Positions 52,834-63,298 of a DNA stretch of 64,000 bases are shown here, piece by piece; position 1 is the stretch's first letter, and each line of letters opens with the position of its first letter. The DNA lies in contig CM059193.1 in the NCBI GenBank assembly GCA_030323885.1, positions 56,262,749 to 56,326,748 of the forward strand. The letters run 5' to 3'. A program made the position numbers and the translations under genes. Origin of the DNA: Branchipolynoe longqiensis (taxonomy: Eukaryota > Annelida > Polychaeta > Phyllodocida > Polynoidae). The notes under the pieces were generated by a model. It made no database searches. It was not told where the DNA came from and saw nothing but the letters and a program-made list of their open reading frames with translations.

Positions 52834-52980
52834 AATCCAACACAGGTCCCCAATTTAAAGTCATCTCCACAGTGCGGAAGCTTCTATTTCCATGCCCGCA
52901 CCTTGCATCTTACTTAGTCCTGCTCTAAATCCTCTAATAAAAGGCACACTTCTGCTTTGGCTTAACTGTATTCATGCATT
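52834..52980 (+). repeat. Unique-looking 145-bp unit duplicated at 55727-55860
   Basis: ATCCAACACAGGTCCCCAAT through GCACACTTCTGCTTTGGCTT recurs at 55727 with few changes, each time right after a plus-strand SINE. At 55727 the unit begins with a SINE target-site duplication, so the paralogy includes the SINE plus its 3' flank. Confidence 0.75.
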
Positions 52981-53261
52981 TTAAAGCATAACAAGAGCAT
53001 GGCAGCTTTAACTGCGTCATTGCCTAATGACATCTGCATACATGAAAACACTGGTAATAAATAACCTAATTATTAATTAATTACCGGGAATCCCAAATCT
53101 TTGCAATGGTTAGAAAGACCACTCTAACACTCATGTAGTTTCTTTTAGAAGGAAATGTGAGGCGTCGATCTGGATAGGTATTCACATATTTGTGGATTAC
53201 TACAAAGATAGAGCTGTACAAATTGCCTGAATTTCCTGCAGAATTGTACATATTGTAGTAA
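52981..53261. other. AT-rich intergenic DNA, no feature seen
   Basis: No repeat match and no coding signal in the stretch before the MITE at 53262. Confidence 0.4.
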
Positions 53262-53543
53262 CCTAAGATTCCATGTATGCTGCGGCTTTGCGAATGCGAC
53301 AACAAATCGAAAAGCATGTAAATGCACAGTGGTGCTTCCATATGTCCGGATGTGAATGCAAATGCGACAAGTGGATCGCTCCATGGATCGATCAGTGTGA
53401 ATGCGAATGCTGCTCCATTTGCTATAAAGCAAACAGGAAGCATTCCTTCACAAATTTGGAGCAATGAAGTCCTGAAAATGGCAAGGGTATCTATGCCACA
53501 TTCGTATGCCACATACCGCGTATATGGAATCTTAGCTTTAGTC
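53262..53543. mobile_element. Palindromic MITE with CTAAGATTCCATRTA ends (copy 2)
   Basis: The left CCTAAGATTCCATGTATGCT and reversed right GCTAAGATTCCATATACGCG form inverted repeats. The interior (TGCGACAAGTGGATCGCTCC and mirror) matches 34381-34670. Mirror-image open frames on both strands are an effect of the palindrome. Confidence 0.75.
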
Positions 53544-53725
53544 TGCACTGACCTGGCCATGTCTTATTGTTGCATGCCAGGATGCAAAAGCTGATCAACT
53601 AGTGAAAGCGTTAAATATTCCCAAAAGATTTATGCTATTCTCCAACAGGGACAAAGAAAGATTCCTCATCTAGATGGTGAAAATTAGGAGTTGCTTTTTT
53701 ACACTGGTGGTTTCGTGGACACTTA

Positions 53726-54200
53726 TGGTGCTGTCACATTACAACGCTTCTTGCCGGTGCGCCGCTAACGTGCAAAATCACTTTTAATCGTTGAGACACG
53801 TCAAACTTTTTGGCGTCAGCGCAACGTATTGGTAGCACGTGTTCGACGTTGTGGTAACGTATATCAACGCGTGAGGACAAAAAAAAGTTTGGCGCAACGT
53901 CTGGGAACGAGCCTCACGCGCACACGGCGTGTGCCTAGCGTTCGCATAACGTTATTCCAGCGCGTCTAACGTATCTTGATGTGCGCCTAGCATCGCCATA
54001 ACATTGGCACCCGCACGTTGTCGCACATTGAAACTTTTGTGCAAGCACAAAACTTCGCTGACGTGCGCCGCCGACCGTCGCTGTAGATCAAGGTATACCA
54101 AAGCATGTGTAACGCTTCCTGACATATCCCGATGTAGCACACACAAAAATCACATACGTCGACGCGCGTTGGCAAGAAGCGTCGTAATGTGACAGCACCA
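53726..54200. mobile_element. CTGTCACAT MITE with TTA TSD and long inverted repeats
   Basis: TTA (53723-53725 and 54201-54203) flanks TGGTGCTGTCACATTACAAC and its mirror, with similarity continuing through GCTTCTTGCC. The interior is CG-rich with GCGCAACGT/ACGTTGCGC words. It is a PIF/Harbinger-like MITE by target choice. Confidence 0.8.
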
Positions 54201-54344
54201 TTAGGATTTAGAGCAATTGCCGACCTCAGCGCTGTGTGGGAAAAGTTTGCCAGTAATTATACTTTATAGCTGCACTGGAGTGCCTCTGCCCCTTCAGTGT
54301 TTCACGAGGCTCTCAAAACACCGACTTTGATGGTTTGTTTGTTG

Positions 54345-54680
54345 TATGATTATGGCGGTTTTATGTCCTAGCAACATCTACAGTCATATCAGGACTGGCA
54401 CCGAATTGTGGCAGCGCACACTCATGGTGCCTTTATAGTGTTGCCTCACTGGGAGACTAGCCCACTGGCCACACGACCCGATTTCCCCTCTCAGTCACCT
54501 TATCCTGATAAGTACTGAGCTAACCAGTCCTGGCCCTATCCTAGTAATACTGAGCATTGAGCTAAGTAGCGACAAGTATCAATTTTGCAAGTCGTTGGTT
54601 TGACTCGGCGGGTTTTCATACGCCTGAGCTTCCCCATGGGAAGCCAGCTACCTTACCGAGTCGGCCACCGCGTCTGGTCC
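54345..54680 (-). repeat. tRNA-derived SINE, full length, minus strand
   Basis: Reverse: GACCAGACGCGGTGGCCGAC head, body, core (GAGTGTGCGCTGCCACAATT) and tail GATGTTGCTAGGACATAAAA. It uses the GCGGTGG head variant. Confidence 0.8.
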
Positions 54681-54855
54681 TGGTATACATTGAGTGTCAG
54701 GTAGATGATATAGATTAAAGAAGATGCATTATTATTAGAAGAGATATATTAATTTATGATTTGCGCCCTGCATGGTATCCATCATTGTGTGGAACAGGTA
54801 GGCTGGACAACATACCTGTGTTGATATAGATTTCTACGTCTTACCATCCGACACG

Positions 54856-54965
54856 TACACACACGCGCGCACGCACGCACGCGCTCACTCACTCACTCAC
54901 TCACTCACTCACTCACTCACTCACTCACTCACTCACTCACTCACTCACTCACTCACTCGCTCACT

Positions 54966-55026
<61 letters not shown>
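54856..55026. repeat. Microsatellites (TCAC)n then (AC)n
   Basis: CACG/GCGC repeats from 54856 grade into about 20 perfect TCAC units (54883-54964) and then about 28 AC units (54968-55026). The adjacency of two pure arrays suggests slippage-driven growth. Confidence 0.95.
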
Positions 55027-55029
<3 letters not shown>

Positions 55030-55051
55030 CACATGAATTAGAAGGTTGGTT

Positions 55052-55345
55052 GGTTGTTGGAGTTTTACGTTCTGGCAACATCTATGTATTTTTTGTAAAC
55101 AACTTGTTTTATTTAACGACGCCTCTAGAGCACATTGATTTTCATATCATCGGCTATTGGACATCAGACATATGGTCATTCCGACATATTTCTTTGGAGG
55201 AAACCCGCTACCGCCACATAGGCTACTCTTTCCGATAAACAGCAAGGGGTCTTTTATATGCACTTTCCCACAGACAGGACATCACTGACCACAGCCTTTG
55301 ATGAACCAGCTGTGGACCACTGGTTCTAAGGTCATATCAGGACCG
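55052..55345 (-). repeat. SINE tail interrupted by a molluscan-type repeat (55093-55331)
   Basis: GGTTGGTTGGTTGTTGGAGT with GGCAACATCTA (a reversed SINE tail) is broken at 55092 and resumes as AAGGTCATATCAGGAC near 55331. Between them, TTTTATTTAACGACGCCTCT, ATATCATCGGCTATTGGACA, GGAAACCCGCTACCGCCACA and CACTTTCCCACAGACAGGAC are the sequence I recognise as a very common dispersed repeat of molluscs. A fragment is at 10795-10890. Confidence 0.7.
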
Positions 55346-55384
55346 GGGGGGAGGGGTTACCAGGGTGTGTGTCCAACACAGGAA

Positions 55385-55725
55385 CCAGACGGGATGGCCG
55401 AATGAGTTAGAGCGTCCGTCTCCCGTGCTGGTAGATCGTGGGGTCGTGGGTTCGAATGCCGGTCGAGTCAAACCAATGACTTAAAAATTTATACTTGTTG
55501 CTTCCTAGCCAGCCGCTCGGCATTATTAGGACATGGCAAGGACTGGTGTGCTCAGTGTCAGGATAATGTGACTGAGTGGGATACCAGGTCATGGTGCCGG
55601 CGGCCTGGTTTCCCAGTGGGACAGCACTATAAAGTTGCCATGAGTGCGCACTGTCACAAGTCGGTACCTGTCCTGATATGACCTTAGATGTTGCTAGGAT
55701 GTAAAACAACAACAAACAAATCCAA
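55385..55725 (+). repeat. tRNA-derived SINE with target-site duplication
   Basis: A full-length copy, GACGGGATGGCCGAATGAGT to TTAGATGTTGCTAGGATGTA with AACAAC tail, flanked by TCCAACACAGG on both sides (near 55373-55383 and 55728-55738). The 3' flank (to 55860) is shared with 52834-52980. Confidence 0.88.
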
Positions 55726-55860
55726 CACAGGTCACCGATTTAAAGTCATCTCCACAGTGCGGAAGCTTCTATTTACGTGCCCGCACCCTGCGTCTTACTT
55801 AGTCCTGCTGTAAATCCTCTAATAAAAGGCACACTTCTGCTTTGGCTTAACTGTATTCAA

Positions 55861-56105
55861 TTCAAAGCAGTTTAATGTTACGTAGTCTGATGATTTTGAG
55901 TTTCTGCCATTTCCTGGGATAAATGCATTGTAGATTAATCGTTATAATGACCTTTGCTTTAGGTTGAAGTAATTTTGATTATAAATGGCTAACTTTGTGA
56001 AAATAATTTAATGTTAAAATTCTGAGACCATATGCTTCAGGAGTAACCGGTTCTATTAAATTGACTTATTACGCCCTTCTATGCAGCAACAAATGGGTTA
56101 ATAAG
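55861..56105. other. AT-rich intergenic DNA, no feature seen
   Basis: No repeat or coding signal recognised. Confidence 0.4.
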
Positions 56106-56415
56106 GCCTCAGTCACACTCCGGCTTGTGGCCACTTTGCGACCAAAATCTGGCAACCTCCTTGCGACCAAAGCAAAAAAGGGTGGAGAAAACAATGGTCA
56201 GTGATAGGTCGGTGACCAGACGGCCGTAAGCGCTGAGAATGTTGGGCGACCATTTTGGTCACAAGGAGGTTTTTGGTGCAGCATCTGCAAACCCTTGCAC
56301 CCAAAATGGTCGCCCACAGGTCACTGACTAGTCGTCGACCACTTTGCGATCGCCCCTTTTTGATGGTCACAAAGTGGTCGCAAGCAATTGCAAGCATAGT
56401 GTGACAGGGGTATTA
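56106..56415. mobile_element. CTGTCACAC-type MITE (sibling of 51020-51274)
   Basis: The left GGCCTCAGTCACACTCCGGC and reversed right ACCCCTGTCACACTATGCTT sit between TAA/TTA edges. Repeated GTGACC.TTTTGGTCGCAAGG blocks run through it. The minus-strand frame inside is a palindrome artefact. Confidence 0.7.
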
Positions 56416-56876
56416 GAAGTGCACCATTATCTAAGTTTTGTGTTGTTTTGAAAATTTGATGCTTTCATCGGTCTATGCAGCTTTAAACCCTAAATGCAAA
56501 CCTTCTTCACTTATGTTTCCACAGGCTTTGTGGTAGAGCCAAATCATATTCAAGTAGCACTCTTGACACTCTTTTTCTCTCCTATGAACAGGATAGACCT
56601 ATTTTATATCAATTATCAGGGCAAATATTAATATACTATATCCACCATCAACCTGCCTCCCACCGGCAGTTGCAGAACTAATGCCTTCCTGAAATAACCT
56701 TAGATGTTGTTAGGACGTAAAACAACAAACAAACACAGCAGAACTAATATTATGGGTTGTAACTTGTAGGTCACTGTACAGCATGGTTTGGAGAAATGGT
56801 CTTATAGAGGATTTCCACCACCAACCCATCCTCTGATGCCAGTGCAAATAACTAATGTGGATAGCAGGTCAATGTG
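56416..56876. other. Intergenic DNA with a SINE tail fragment (56690-56735)
   Basis: AAATAACCTTAGATGTTGTTAGGACG and an AACAAACA tail form an isolated SINE 3' end. The rest shows no supported feature. Confidence 0.5.
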
Positions 56877-57267
56877 TAGAAAAAAGATTCACCCTGTACT
56901 TGTAGTGCATGGGTGAACGACAACGTAGTGTAAATACGGGCGAAAATAGCTTTAGTATGGAACAGGAAGTAGAATGCCTGCCTCCAGTATCAAATGGGTA
57001 CTTATATCGGCACAGAGTTAGTGACAATGAAATGAAAAAAAACCCAAGATGGCGGCCATAGAACGGTGTCGATTTCACCTTTAAACTCTATGTTTTATTA
57101 TATTTGTCAACTCAACGGTAGCGGTGAAATATGATTATATAAAGAATAAATGTTGCTTCTTAGAATGTAAATTTAGGCTCTCATTTCATTTCCCCGCTTT
57201 TTCGACAGCTTTATATAGGGCTGGTATTCAGCCGTGTACTGCGAATACAGGGTGATTCCTTTATCTA
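56877..57267 (-). mobile_element. TAGATAAA MITE with exact 9-bp TSD GTCAATGTG (copy 5)
   Basis: It lies in reverse orientation to the other copies. The 9-bp repeats GTCAATGTG lie at 56868-56876 and 57268-57276. The interior holds CAAGATGGCGGCCATAG, a close match to the YY1 consensus. Confidence 0.9.
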
Positions 57268-57276
57268 GTCAATGTG

Positions 57277-57948
57277 TAGCATGCTTCTGGAAAATGTCTA
57301 ACAGGATTTGAACAACTAACCTGCCCTCTGCCTGCAGTGTCAGAACTAACGTTGTGGGTAGCAAGTTACTGTGTAGCATGTTCTACAAAAACAGTTTTAT
57401 AGAGGATTTCCACCACTGATGGAATAAACTGATGTTGTGGGTAGAACGATTACTGCGCATGCTCCACAAAGAAGGTATGTATAAGGACAAGTAAGAGATG
57501 ACAGCGTTTTCGCTGATTCCAATGACTTTTCTGTGAAAAAGCCTATATCCCCTCCTAGGCCTATTCCAGCAAGATAATCATAGGAATCTGACATGGAATA
57601 GGATGGGTGGCTGAGTGAGGGTTTTTAAATAGATTTTTTGTTTTGTTGTTGTTTTTTGTGTGGTAAATATGTTTCTTCTGCTGAATAAGTCTTTTTGTCA
57701 GTGCTGAAGCACTGGTCTTCCAGCCATTTTTCAATTCAGGGTTATTTACACAAAAGGTATATAGAATAAGGTATACAATAACTGTCGAATACACAATTTG
57801 AAGCATGTAACACCCAAAAGTTCCATAGCAATATGGTAACGGTAGTATCAAATAACTAGATCAATATTAGTCAGATCAATTTGAGTATTTACATAGTATT
57901 TACATAGTATCTAGAATGTAAGCAGAAATTATCTTCTGTATTCAGTTC
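57277..57948. other. Intergenic DNA with a faint duplicated stretch
   Basis: ATAGAGGATTTCCACCAC occurs at 56804 and 57398, and GTGTAGCATG occurs at 57275 and 57371, so the area around the MITE is a weak local duplication. No gene is supported. Confidence 0.45.
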
Positions 57949-58395
57949 CATGTTGATAGGTCATGGGATCCAAGCCCCCGTTTTCAAACCCTGGCCGGGT
58001 CAAACCAATGAAGTAAAAATGTATACTATCACTACCTAGCCTGGCGATAGTGTTGTTCGGCATTACTAGGATAGGGCAAGGAACAGTGGAATAAGGAAGA
58101 CCAATTATCTGTGACTGAAATTTCCTCTGCTTAATCAACTTATGTACCCCGCCCCCGACCCCAAAAAAGATGAAATAACAGGAACAAATTTTCACTTTTG
58201 ATTGTTGTGTATGGGCAAAGTTTTTGTGAGAGGTGACTTATTCCTGTGGGATATCTTATAATTTATATCGTTATATTGGCAGAATAGTATTTCACTTGTG
58301 CAACACTATAAAGCCACCAGGAGTAGGTACTGCAACAAGTTGGTAGCAGGCCTGATGTAATTTCAGATATTGCTATGATGTGAAACCCCAAATCA
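57949..58395 (+). repeat. Degenerate SINE with variant end, plus a SINE core fragment
   Basis: 57949-58120 has the body (GGCCGGGTCAAACCAATGAA, GGCATTACTAGGATAGGGCA) and the variant AAGGAACAGTGGAATAAGGA end seen at 11915. A separate core-tail piece is at 58296-58395 (CAACACTATAAAGCCACCAG). Confidence 0.6.
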
Positions 58396-58572
58396 CTCAC
58401 TCACCCTTTCCTGTGACCAGATACCATTTTTGTGTGATTTGTGTGTGTGTTTTTTTTGTGGGTTGGGGGGGGGGAAGGACACATTAGTTGTGGGGGACCA
58501 TATTAAAGGGACAATATCATATATCCAACACAACCTTATTTATTCACAATTGCCATGACGGAATAATACAAT

Positions 58573-59027
58573 TTCAGGGATGAAAGATCTCCGCGATTTC
58601 GCTGACTTCCGGGATTTTTCCTGTAGCTATAAGTGTATACTAATACGTTGCACCCTTCCTGATATGACCTTAGATGTTGCCAGGACGTAAAACTCGAACA
58701 ACCAACCAATACGTTATTTCACGCTGCAGCACCATCAGCGTATACTAATATGTGGTGCAAACGCCACAGCACTAGCAGCGTATACTACTAACACATGCTT
58801 CTAACGCCGCAGCGCTATCACCGTATACTGATATGTGGTGCAAACGCCGCAGCACTAGCAGCGTATACTACTAATACATGCTTCAAACGCCACAGCACTA
58901 TCAGCGTATGCCAATATGTATGAAATCCGACTTCCGGGAATTTTCAGCGATTCCCTGACAATGTTAAGCCTATGGGAGAATATCAGCATTTCCGCTTCTT
59001 TTCCCGGAGACCACTTTCATCCCTGAA
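58573..59027. mobile_element. TTCAGGGATGAAAG MITE containing a minisatellite
   Basis: The left TTCAGGGATGAAAGATCTCC and reversed right TTCAGGGATGAAAGTGGTCT are inverted repeats, followed inward by the ACTTCCGGGA/GATTTC words. A SINE tail fragment (58654-58708) and a tandem repeat (58710-58915) lie inside. The copy at 8325-8622 lacks both. Confidence 0.75.
58710..58915. repeat. Tandem repeat of about 82 bp (two 41-bp halves) x 2.5
   Basis: Alternating halves share GC.GCAGCACTA.CAGCGTAT. One continues ACTAATATGTGGTGCAAACG and the other ACTACTAACACATGCTTCTA. Boundaries lie near 58717, 58799 and 58881. Confidence 0.7.
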
Positions 59028-59174
59028 TTTGAAACCTGCCCATAATATGATTTGAAACCTCGGATTTATGTGTTCTAATTGGCTTTATTCTCGGTTTCTC
59101 TCTTCTTTTTTTAAGAGAAAGAAGTTTCTACTTTGAAGAAGAGATGTTTGTTAGGGTGTTAGATAGATGCCAGC

Positions 59175-59397
59175 CACACTGGGAGAACATGCCGCCGGCA
59201 ACATGACCCAATATCCCACTCAGCCATATTATCCTTGACACTGGTCCTTGCTGTATCCTATTAATGCCAAGCACCAGGTTAGGTAGTGACAAGTATAAAT
59301 TTGGTAAGTTATTTGTTTGACTCGATCGTGACTTGAGCCCTCAACCTCCCACACAGGAAGCCAGCCAGCGCTCTAACTGACTCATCCCGTCTGGTCT
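59175..59397 (-). repeat. tRNA-derived SINE, tail truncated, minus strand
   Basis: Reverse: GACCAGACGGGATGAGTCAG head to the core near GGTCATGTTGCCGGCGGCAT. The tail is missing. Confidence 0.7.
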
Positions 59398-59624
59398 TCA
59401 GCGCTGGAAAGTATAAAGCCTAAGTAACATGTGATGTTTACGCAGGGTGGCAACTTGCACGAGCCAGGTACACAGGAAAACCTGCTGATTAATAGTTGAT
59501 GCATAGTTTGCATGACACTATATTTATTTATAAAATAAAAATACCATATTGCCTAGACTAGGACACAGGGAACTGTCTAGCACTGCTATGGGAATAGAAG
59601 GAGACGATTTTACACACCAGTGTT

Positions 59625-59870
59625 TAAAATTGATACTTGCGCTTCCTAGCCTGGCGCTAGGCATTCATAAATAGGATAGGGCAAGGACTGGTTGGCTCAG
59701 TGTCAGGATAATGTGACTGAGTGGGATATCGAGCCATGGTGCCAGTGGCCTAATTTCCCAGTGGGGCAGCACTATAAAGTCGCCATGAGTGCGCACTGTC
59801 ACAAGTCGGTACCCATCCTGATATGACCTTAGATGTTGCCAGGATGTAAGACTCCAACAACCAACCAACT
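59625..59870 (+). repeat. SINE, head truncated
   Basis: AAAATTGATACTTGCGCTTCC, core GTGGGATATCGAGCCATGGT, tail TTAGATGTTGCCAGGATGTA then AACAACCAACCAAC. Confidence 0.8.
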
Positions 59871-59873
59871 TAC

Positions 59874-60345
59874 ACATGTGTGTGTGTATGTTCCATATGT
59901 GTGTATATTCTATGTGTGTGTATATTCCATGGTTCATGTGTATGTATATGGTCCATGTGTATGTATATGATCCATATGTATACATTATATGTTCCATGTG
60001 TATGTGTATATTCCATATGTGTGTATTTTTCCATGTGTGTGAATTGTCCATGTGTATATTCCATGTATGCTCCATGTATGTATGTTCCATGTGTGTATGT
60101 ATGTTCCATCTGCATTCCATTTGTGTGTATTCTATGTACACTTATATTTCATGGGCGTGCATGCTCAATGTGTGTATGTTCCATCTGCATTCCATCTGTG
60201 TATGTTTCATGTGCATGTGTTTTCTATGCATGTGTATGTTCCATGGATGTGTGTTCGACATGGATGTGTGTTCCATGCATATGTGTATGTTCCATGTATG
60301 CATGTATTATATGTATGACTATGTGCATGTATTTCATGTCATATT
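59874..60345. repeat. TG-rich minisatellite (GTTCCATGTGTGTAT variants)
   Basis: Irregular 14-30 bp units built on TTCCATGTGTGTATG extend from the SINE tail. They create long but meaningless Cys/Val/Met-rich (plus) and His/Thr/Tyr-rich (minus) frames. Confidence 0.9.
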
Positions 60346-60387
60346 GTAAAATGGCTAAAGCTCGAATCTGTGGCTGTGTAGGCTTGC

Positions 60388-60720
60388 TTGTTTGTTTTTT
60401 GTTGTTTTACGTCCTAGCAACATCTAAGGTCATATCAGGACTGGTACCGACTTGTGACAGTGCGCACTCATGGCGACTTTATAGTGCTGTCCCACTGGGA
60501 AACCAGGCCGCCGGCACCATGACCTGGTATCCCACTCAGTCACATTATCCTGACACTGAGCACACCAGTCCTTGCCCTATCCTAATAATGCAGAGCGCCT
60601 GGCTAGGAAGCGACAAGTATCAATTTTAAAGTCATTGGCTTGACTCGACTGGGACTCGAACCCACAATCTACCAGCACGGGAGACGGACGCTCTAACTCA
60701 TTCGGCCATCCCGTCTGGTC
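60388..60720 (-). repeat. tRNA-derived SINE, full length, minus strand
   Basis: Reverse: GACCAGACGGGATGGCCGAA head, GTGGGTTCGAGTCCC B box, core and GATGTTGCTAGGACGTAAAA tail. It is among the least diverged copies. Confidence 0.88.
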
Positions 60721-61427
60721 GTGGCTTTGTAGGCAGGCTATAGTGAAATCAATACAGACAAAGAGAAAGGAAGAGTATAAAGTGTAAAGGAGAGAGAGTC
60801 AAGCCCTCTTGTTTATTATTTATATGGTTACACGTGTTCATTGTAGAGTATCACCCCATCCCTTTCCCCCAATGGGAAACAAGCATTCTTGGCCCTACCA
60901 ATAGGGATCCAGCATTCCTAGTCCCCATGGCTACCAGTGGTCTGCCCACCACCACCAAGCTGTCTGGCCCCATGGCCACCACCAACCTTGACCCTGAGTG
61001 TGGTGATCACTATCCCAGCAGAGGGGGAGGGGGTATGCCCTGAGTGCCCTCACCCCCAGACCTGCCAGCACCACAATGTCTATTTACATCCCACTCAGGC
61101 ACCACCAGCCCTTACATATATATACATACATGCGCCTGGTCATGTACACCGATCAGTAATAGAATATTTGCATTCCCCCCTATGCCATAAATCAGAATAT
61201 TTTACGATATGATTGTGTGTGTAAGAGTGATCAATAGTGAGTGAGTAATTGAATGAGTAATTGAGTTAGTGAGATAAATTGAGTGAGTGAGTAATTGAAT
61301 AATTGAGTTGAGTGAATGGGACCTTGATACAGTGGGTGGAGAGGACTGACTATAGATCAATAGGAGTCATTGTTACCTACCACCCCTCCACACCACCACC
61401 ATCACCATCCTCCTCCCGACAGGACAT
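60721..61427. other. Intergenic DNA with GAGTGAGTAATTGA repeats
   Basis: A C/A-rich part (60840-61100) with many CCACCA words, then degenerate GAGTGAGTAATTGA repeats at about 61230-61310. No gene is supported. Confidence 0.45.
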
Positions 61428-61715
61428 GGTGGCCTAATCGGTAGAGCGCAGGCTTCCCGTGTGGAAGGTCAGGGGTTCGAATCCCAGCCGAGTCAACTTG
61501 ATAGTTGATAGTGACTTGATAGTTGTCACTCCCTAGCCTGCAGCTCGGCATTGATAGGACAGGACAAGGACTGGTTAACACAGCATCAGGATAATGTGAC
61601 TGTGTTGGGATATCGAGTCATGGTGCTGACGGTCAGGTTTCCCAGTGGGGCAGCACTATAAAGTCGCCATGAGTGCGCACTGTCACAAGTCGATACCCGT
61701 CTTGATATGATCCGT
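61428..61715 (+). repeat. tRNA-derived SINE, GGTGGCCTAATCGG head variant
   Basis: ACATGGTGGCCTAATCGGTA (A box), GGGGTTCGAATCCC (perfect B box), then the standard body and core, ending near CCCGTCTTGATATGATCC with the tail lost. Confidence 0.85.
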
Positions 61716-62288
61716 TATGGACAGGGTAAATAAATTCATCCCCCCGCCCCAAAAAAAATCAATCAATCTACCAGTGGTATCTAGCAGGGGATAACATTCT
61801 TCATATGACGACAGTAGGTTATAACAATCAACCGAATAATAGTAATATATTTATCTTTTTATTTTTTAAAGGGGCGAAAAGAGAGAAACTAAATACCATC
61901 ACGCTACTTTAACAGTATATCCTTGATAGTTGAGTGTGTGGACACTGGAAGGCAGCTCGTGATGGAGGATGGGTGAGGGGGGGGGGGGGAGTCGTGGATG
62001 AGGGATTAGGACCCACAAAGGGTGTCTGCTACCACCACCACCACACCCACACCCACACCCACACCCACCCCTTACTGTGTGGGCTAGGAAGCGGGTGTTG
62101 GCCCCATTCCAGGCACTCCCTGATCGTTGTCCATATATGCTCACTGACCCTCATGCATGCGCACACACATATATACACACATTCACACACATTCACGCGC
62201 ACACACATACACACGCACACACACATAGACACATATATGTACACGCATTCGCACACATTCACGCACACACACATATGCACACACATCG
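61716..62288. repeat. Intergenic DNA ending in CA-rich simple repeats
   Basis: A C/A-run near 61740-61757, a G-run at 61976-61991, CCACACCCACACCC repeats (62030-62070) and an (ACAC/CATTCAC) array at 62150-62288. No gene. Confidence 0.6.
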
Positions 62289-62450
62289 GGCGCGGTGGTC
62301 TAATTGGTAGAGTGCAGGTTTCTCGTGCGGAAAGTCGGGGGTTCGAATCGCGGCTGAGTCAAACCAATGACTTAAAAATTGATACTTGCGCTCCCACGAT
62401 CTCCAAAAACAGGAGACGGACGCTCAACTCATTCGGCCATCCGTTATGGG
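62289..62450 (+). repeat. Two facing SINE heads
   Basis: GGCGCGGTGGTCTAATTGGT to TTAAAAATTGATACTTGCGCT (plus, GCGGTGG variant) runs directly into TCCAAAAACAGGAGACGGAC and TCATTCGGCCATCCG (minus, GGGATGG variant). Each keeps only its 5' part, so one insertion or a deletion joined two copies. Confidence 0.75.
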
Positions 62451-62454
62451 CAGG

Positions 62455-62760
62455 GTAAATGAATTTACCACAAAACTCGCCCCTCACAAAACAGCCTTAC
62501 CCCCCCCCCACCCCCCCCCCCCCCCCCCCCACACAAAAAAAAACCACCTCATTACGCGTGCATATACTCACACACACACACACACACACAACACCAACAC
62601 GCACGCACACGCACAGCACCCACACACACATCACCACACACACACCACACACGCACCCACCCACCACACCCACACACCAACACCACACCACACACACACA
62701 CACACACACACACACACCACACACACACAACACCACAACACATATATATATGCACGCTTC
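62455..62760. repeat. Poly-C run and (CA)n microsatellite
   Basis: A C-rich run at 62501-62531 and CA/CACC arrays at 62570-62735. The frames on both strands here are compositional. Confidence 0.9.
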
Positions 62761-62846
62761 CTGCGTGGCCTCTCATCGACCCACAACAACACACGACGCG
62801 ACATTCAGGTGCGGTGTGTTTGCAGCTGACGGCGCATGCGCGGGTT

Positions 62847-63148
62847 CCGGTGTCGCAGTTTCAGTTCTCAACCAGTTTCAGTTCTCAACTGTCGCTTCTG
62901 CGCATGCGTGAATTCGAGTGACAACTTTGCTTTTGCTGTTGATGTGTCTGTTTGTGGTGATTTCTAATGTGTAAATCACTCTAAAACCCTTAAAACCTCA
63001 TATACCGACCGTATATTGTTAAATGAAACACACAAGTTGGCAAACGCCCATAGCGGCCATGTTGAATATGTTGCATTGAGATTTAGACGCATGCGCAGAA
63101 GCGATGTTGAGAACTGAAACTGGTTGAGAACTGAAACCGCGACACCGG
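62847..63148. mobile_element. MITE with CCGGTGTCGCAGTTTCAG ends and NRF1-like motifs
   Basis: The left CCGGTGTCGCAGTTTCAGTT and its mirror (63085-63148) form an inverted repeat of about 65 bp with an internal TCAGTTCTCAACCAGTT duplication. Subterminal CGCTTCTGCGCATGCGT and its mirror match the MITE at 33767-34236 and, partly, the one at 461-937. Confidence 0.8.
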
Positions 63149-63298
63149 GAGACTGTCACTCGTGTGGTACGAGGCTTGTGCGCCTGTGCGTGTAGTACCA
63201 ATACAGCAATAGCTCCCCTCCCTCCCTCCCTCCCTCCCTCCCAATCAGATACATAAAAGATGGTCTGTAACTAGTGTAGTACTAGTAATCATGCAAAC

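Noticed and set aside
53081..53594. Open frames on both strands of 90-159 codons
   Set aside because: The region is a palindromic MITE (53262-53543), so mirror-image frames arise on both strands.
54856..55026. CRISPR-like regular repeats
   Set aside because: These are simple microsatellites in a eukaryotic genome with no spacers.
56113..56397. 94-codon minus-strand frame
   Set aside because: It lies wholly inside the CTGTCACAC-type MITE with repeated GGTCGCAAG words.
59880..60629. 249-codon Cys-rich frame on the plus strand
   Set aside because: It is a translation of the TG-rich minisatellite followed by an antisense SINE.
62386..62911. Overlapping Thr/His-rich and Val/Cys-rich frames on both strands
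   Set aside because: They are translations of CA/GT microsatellite DNA.
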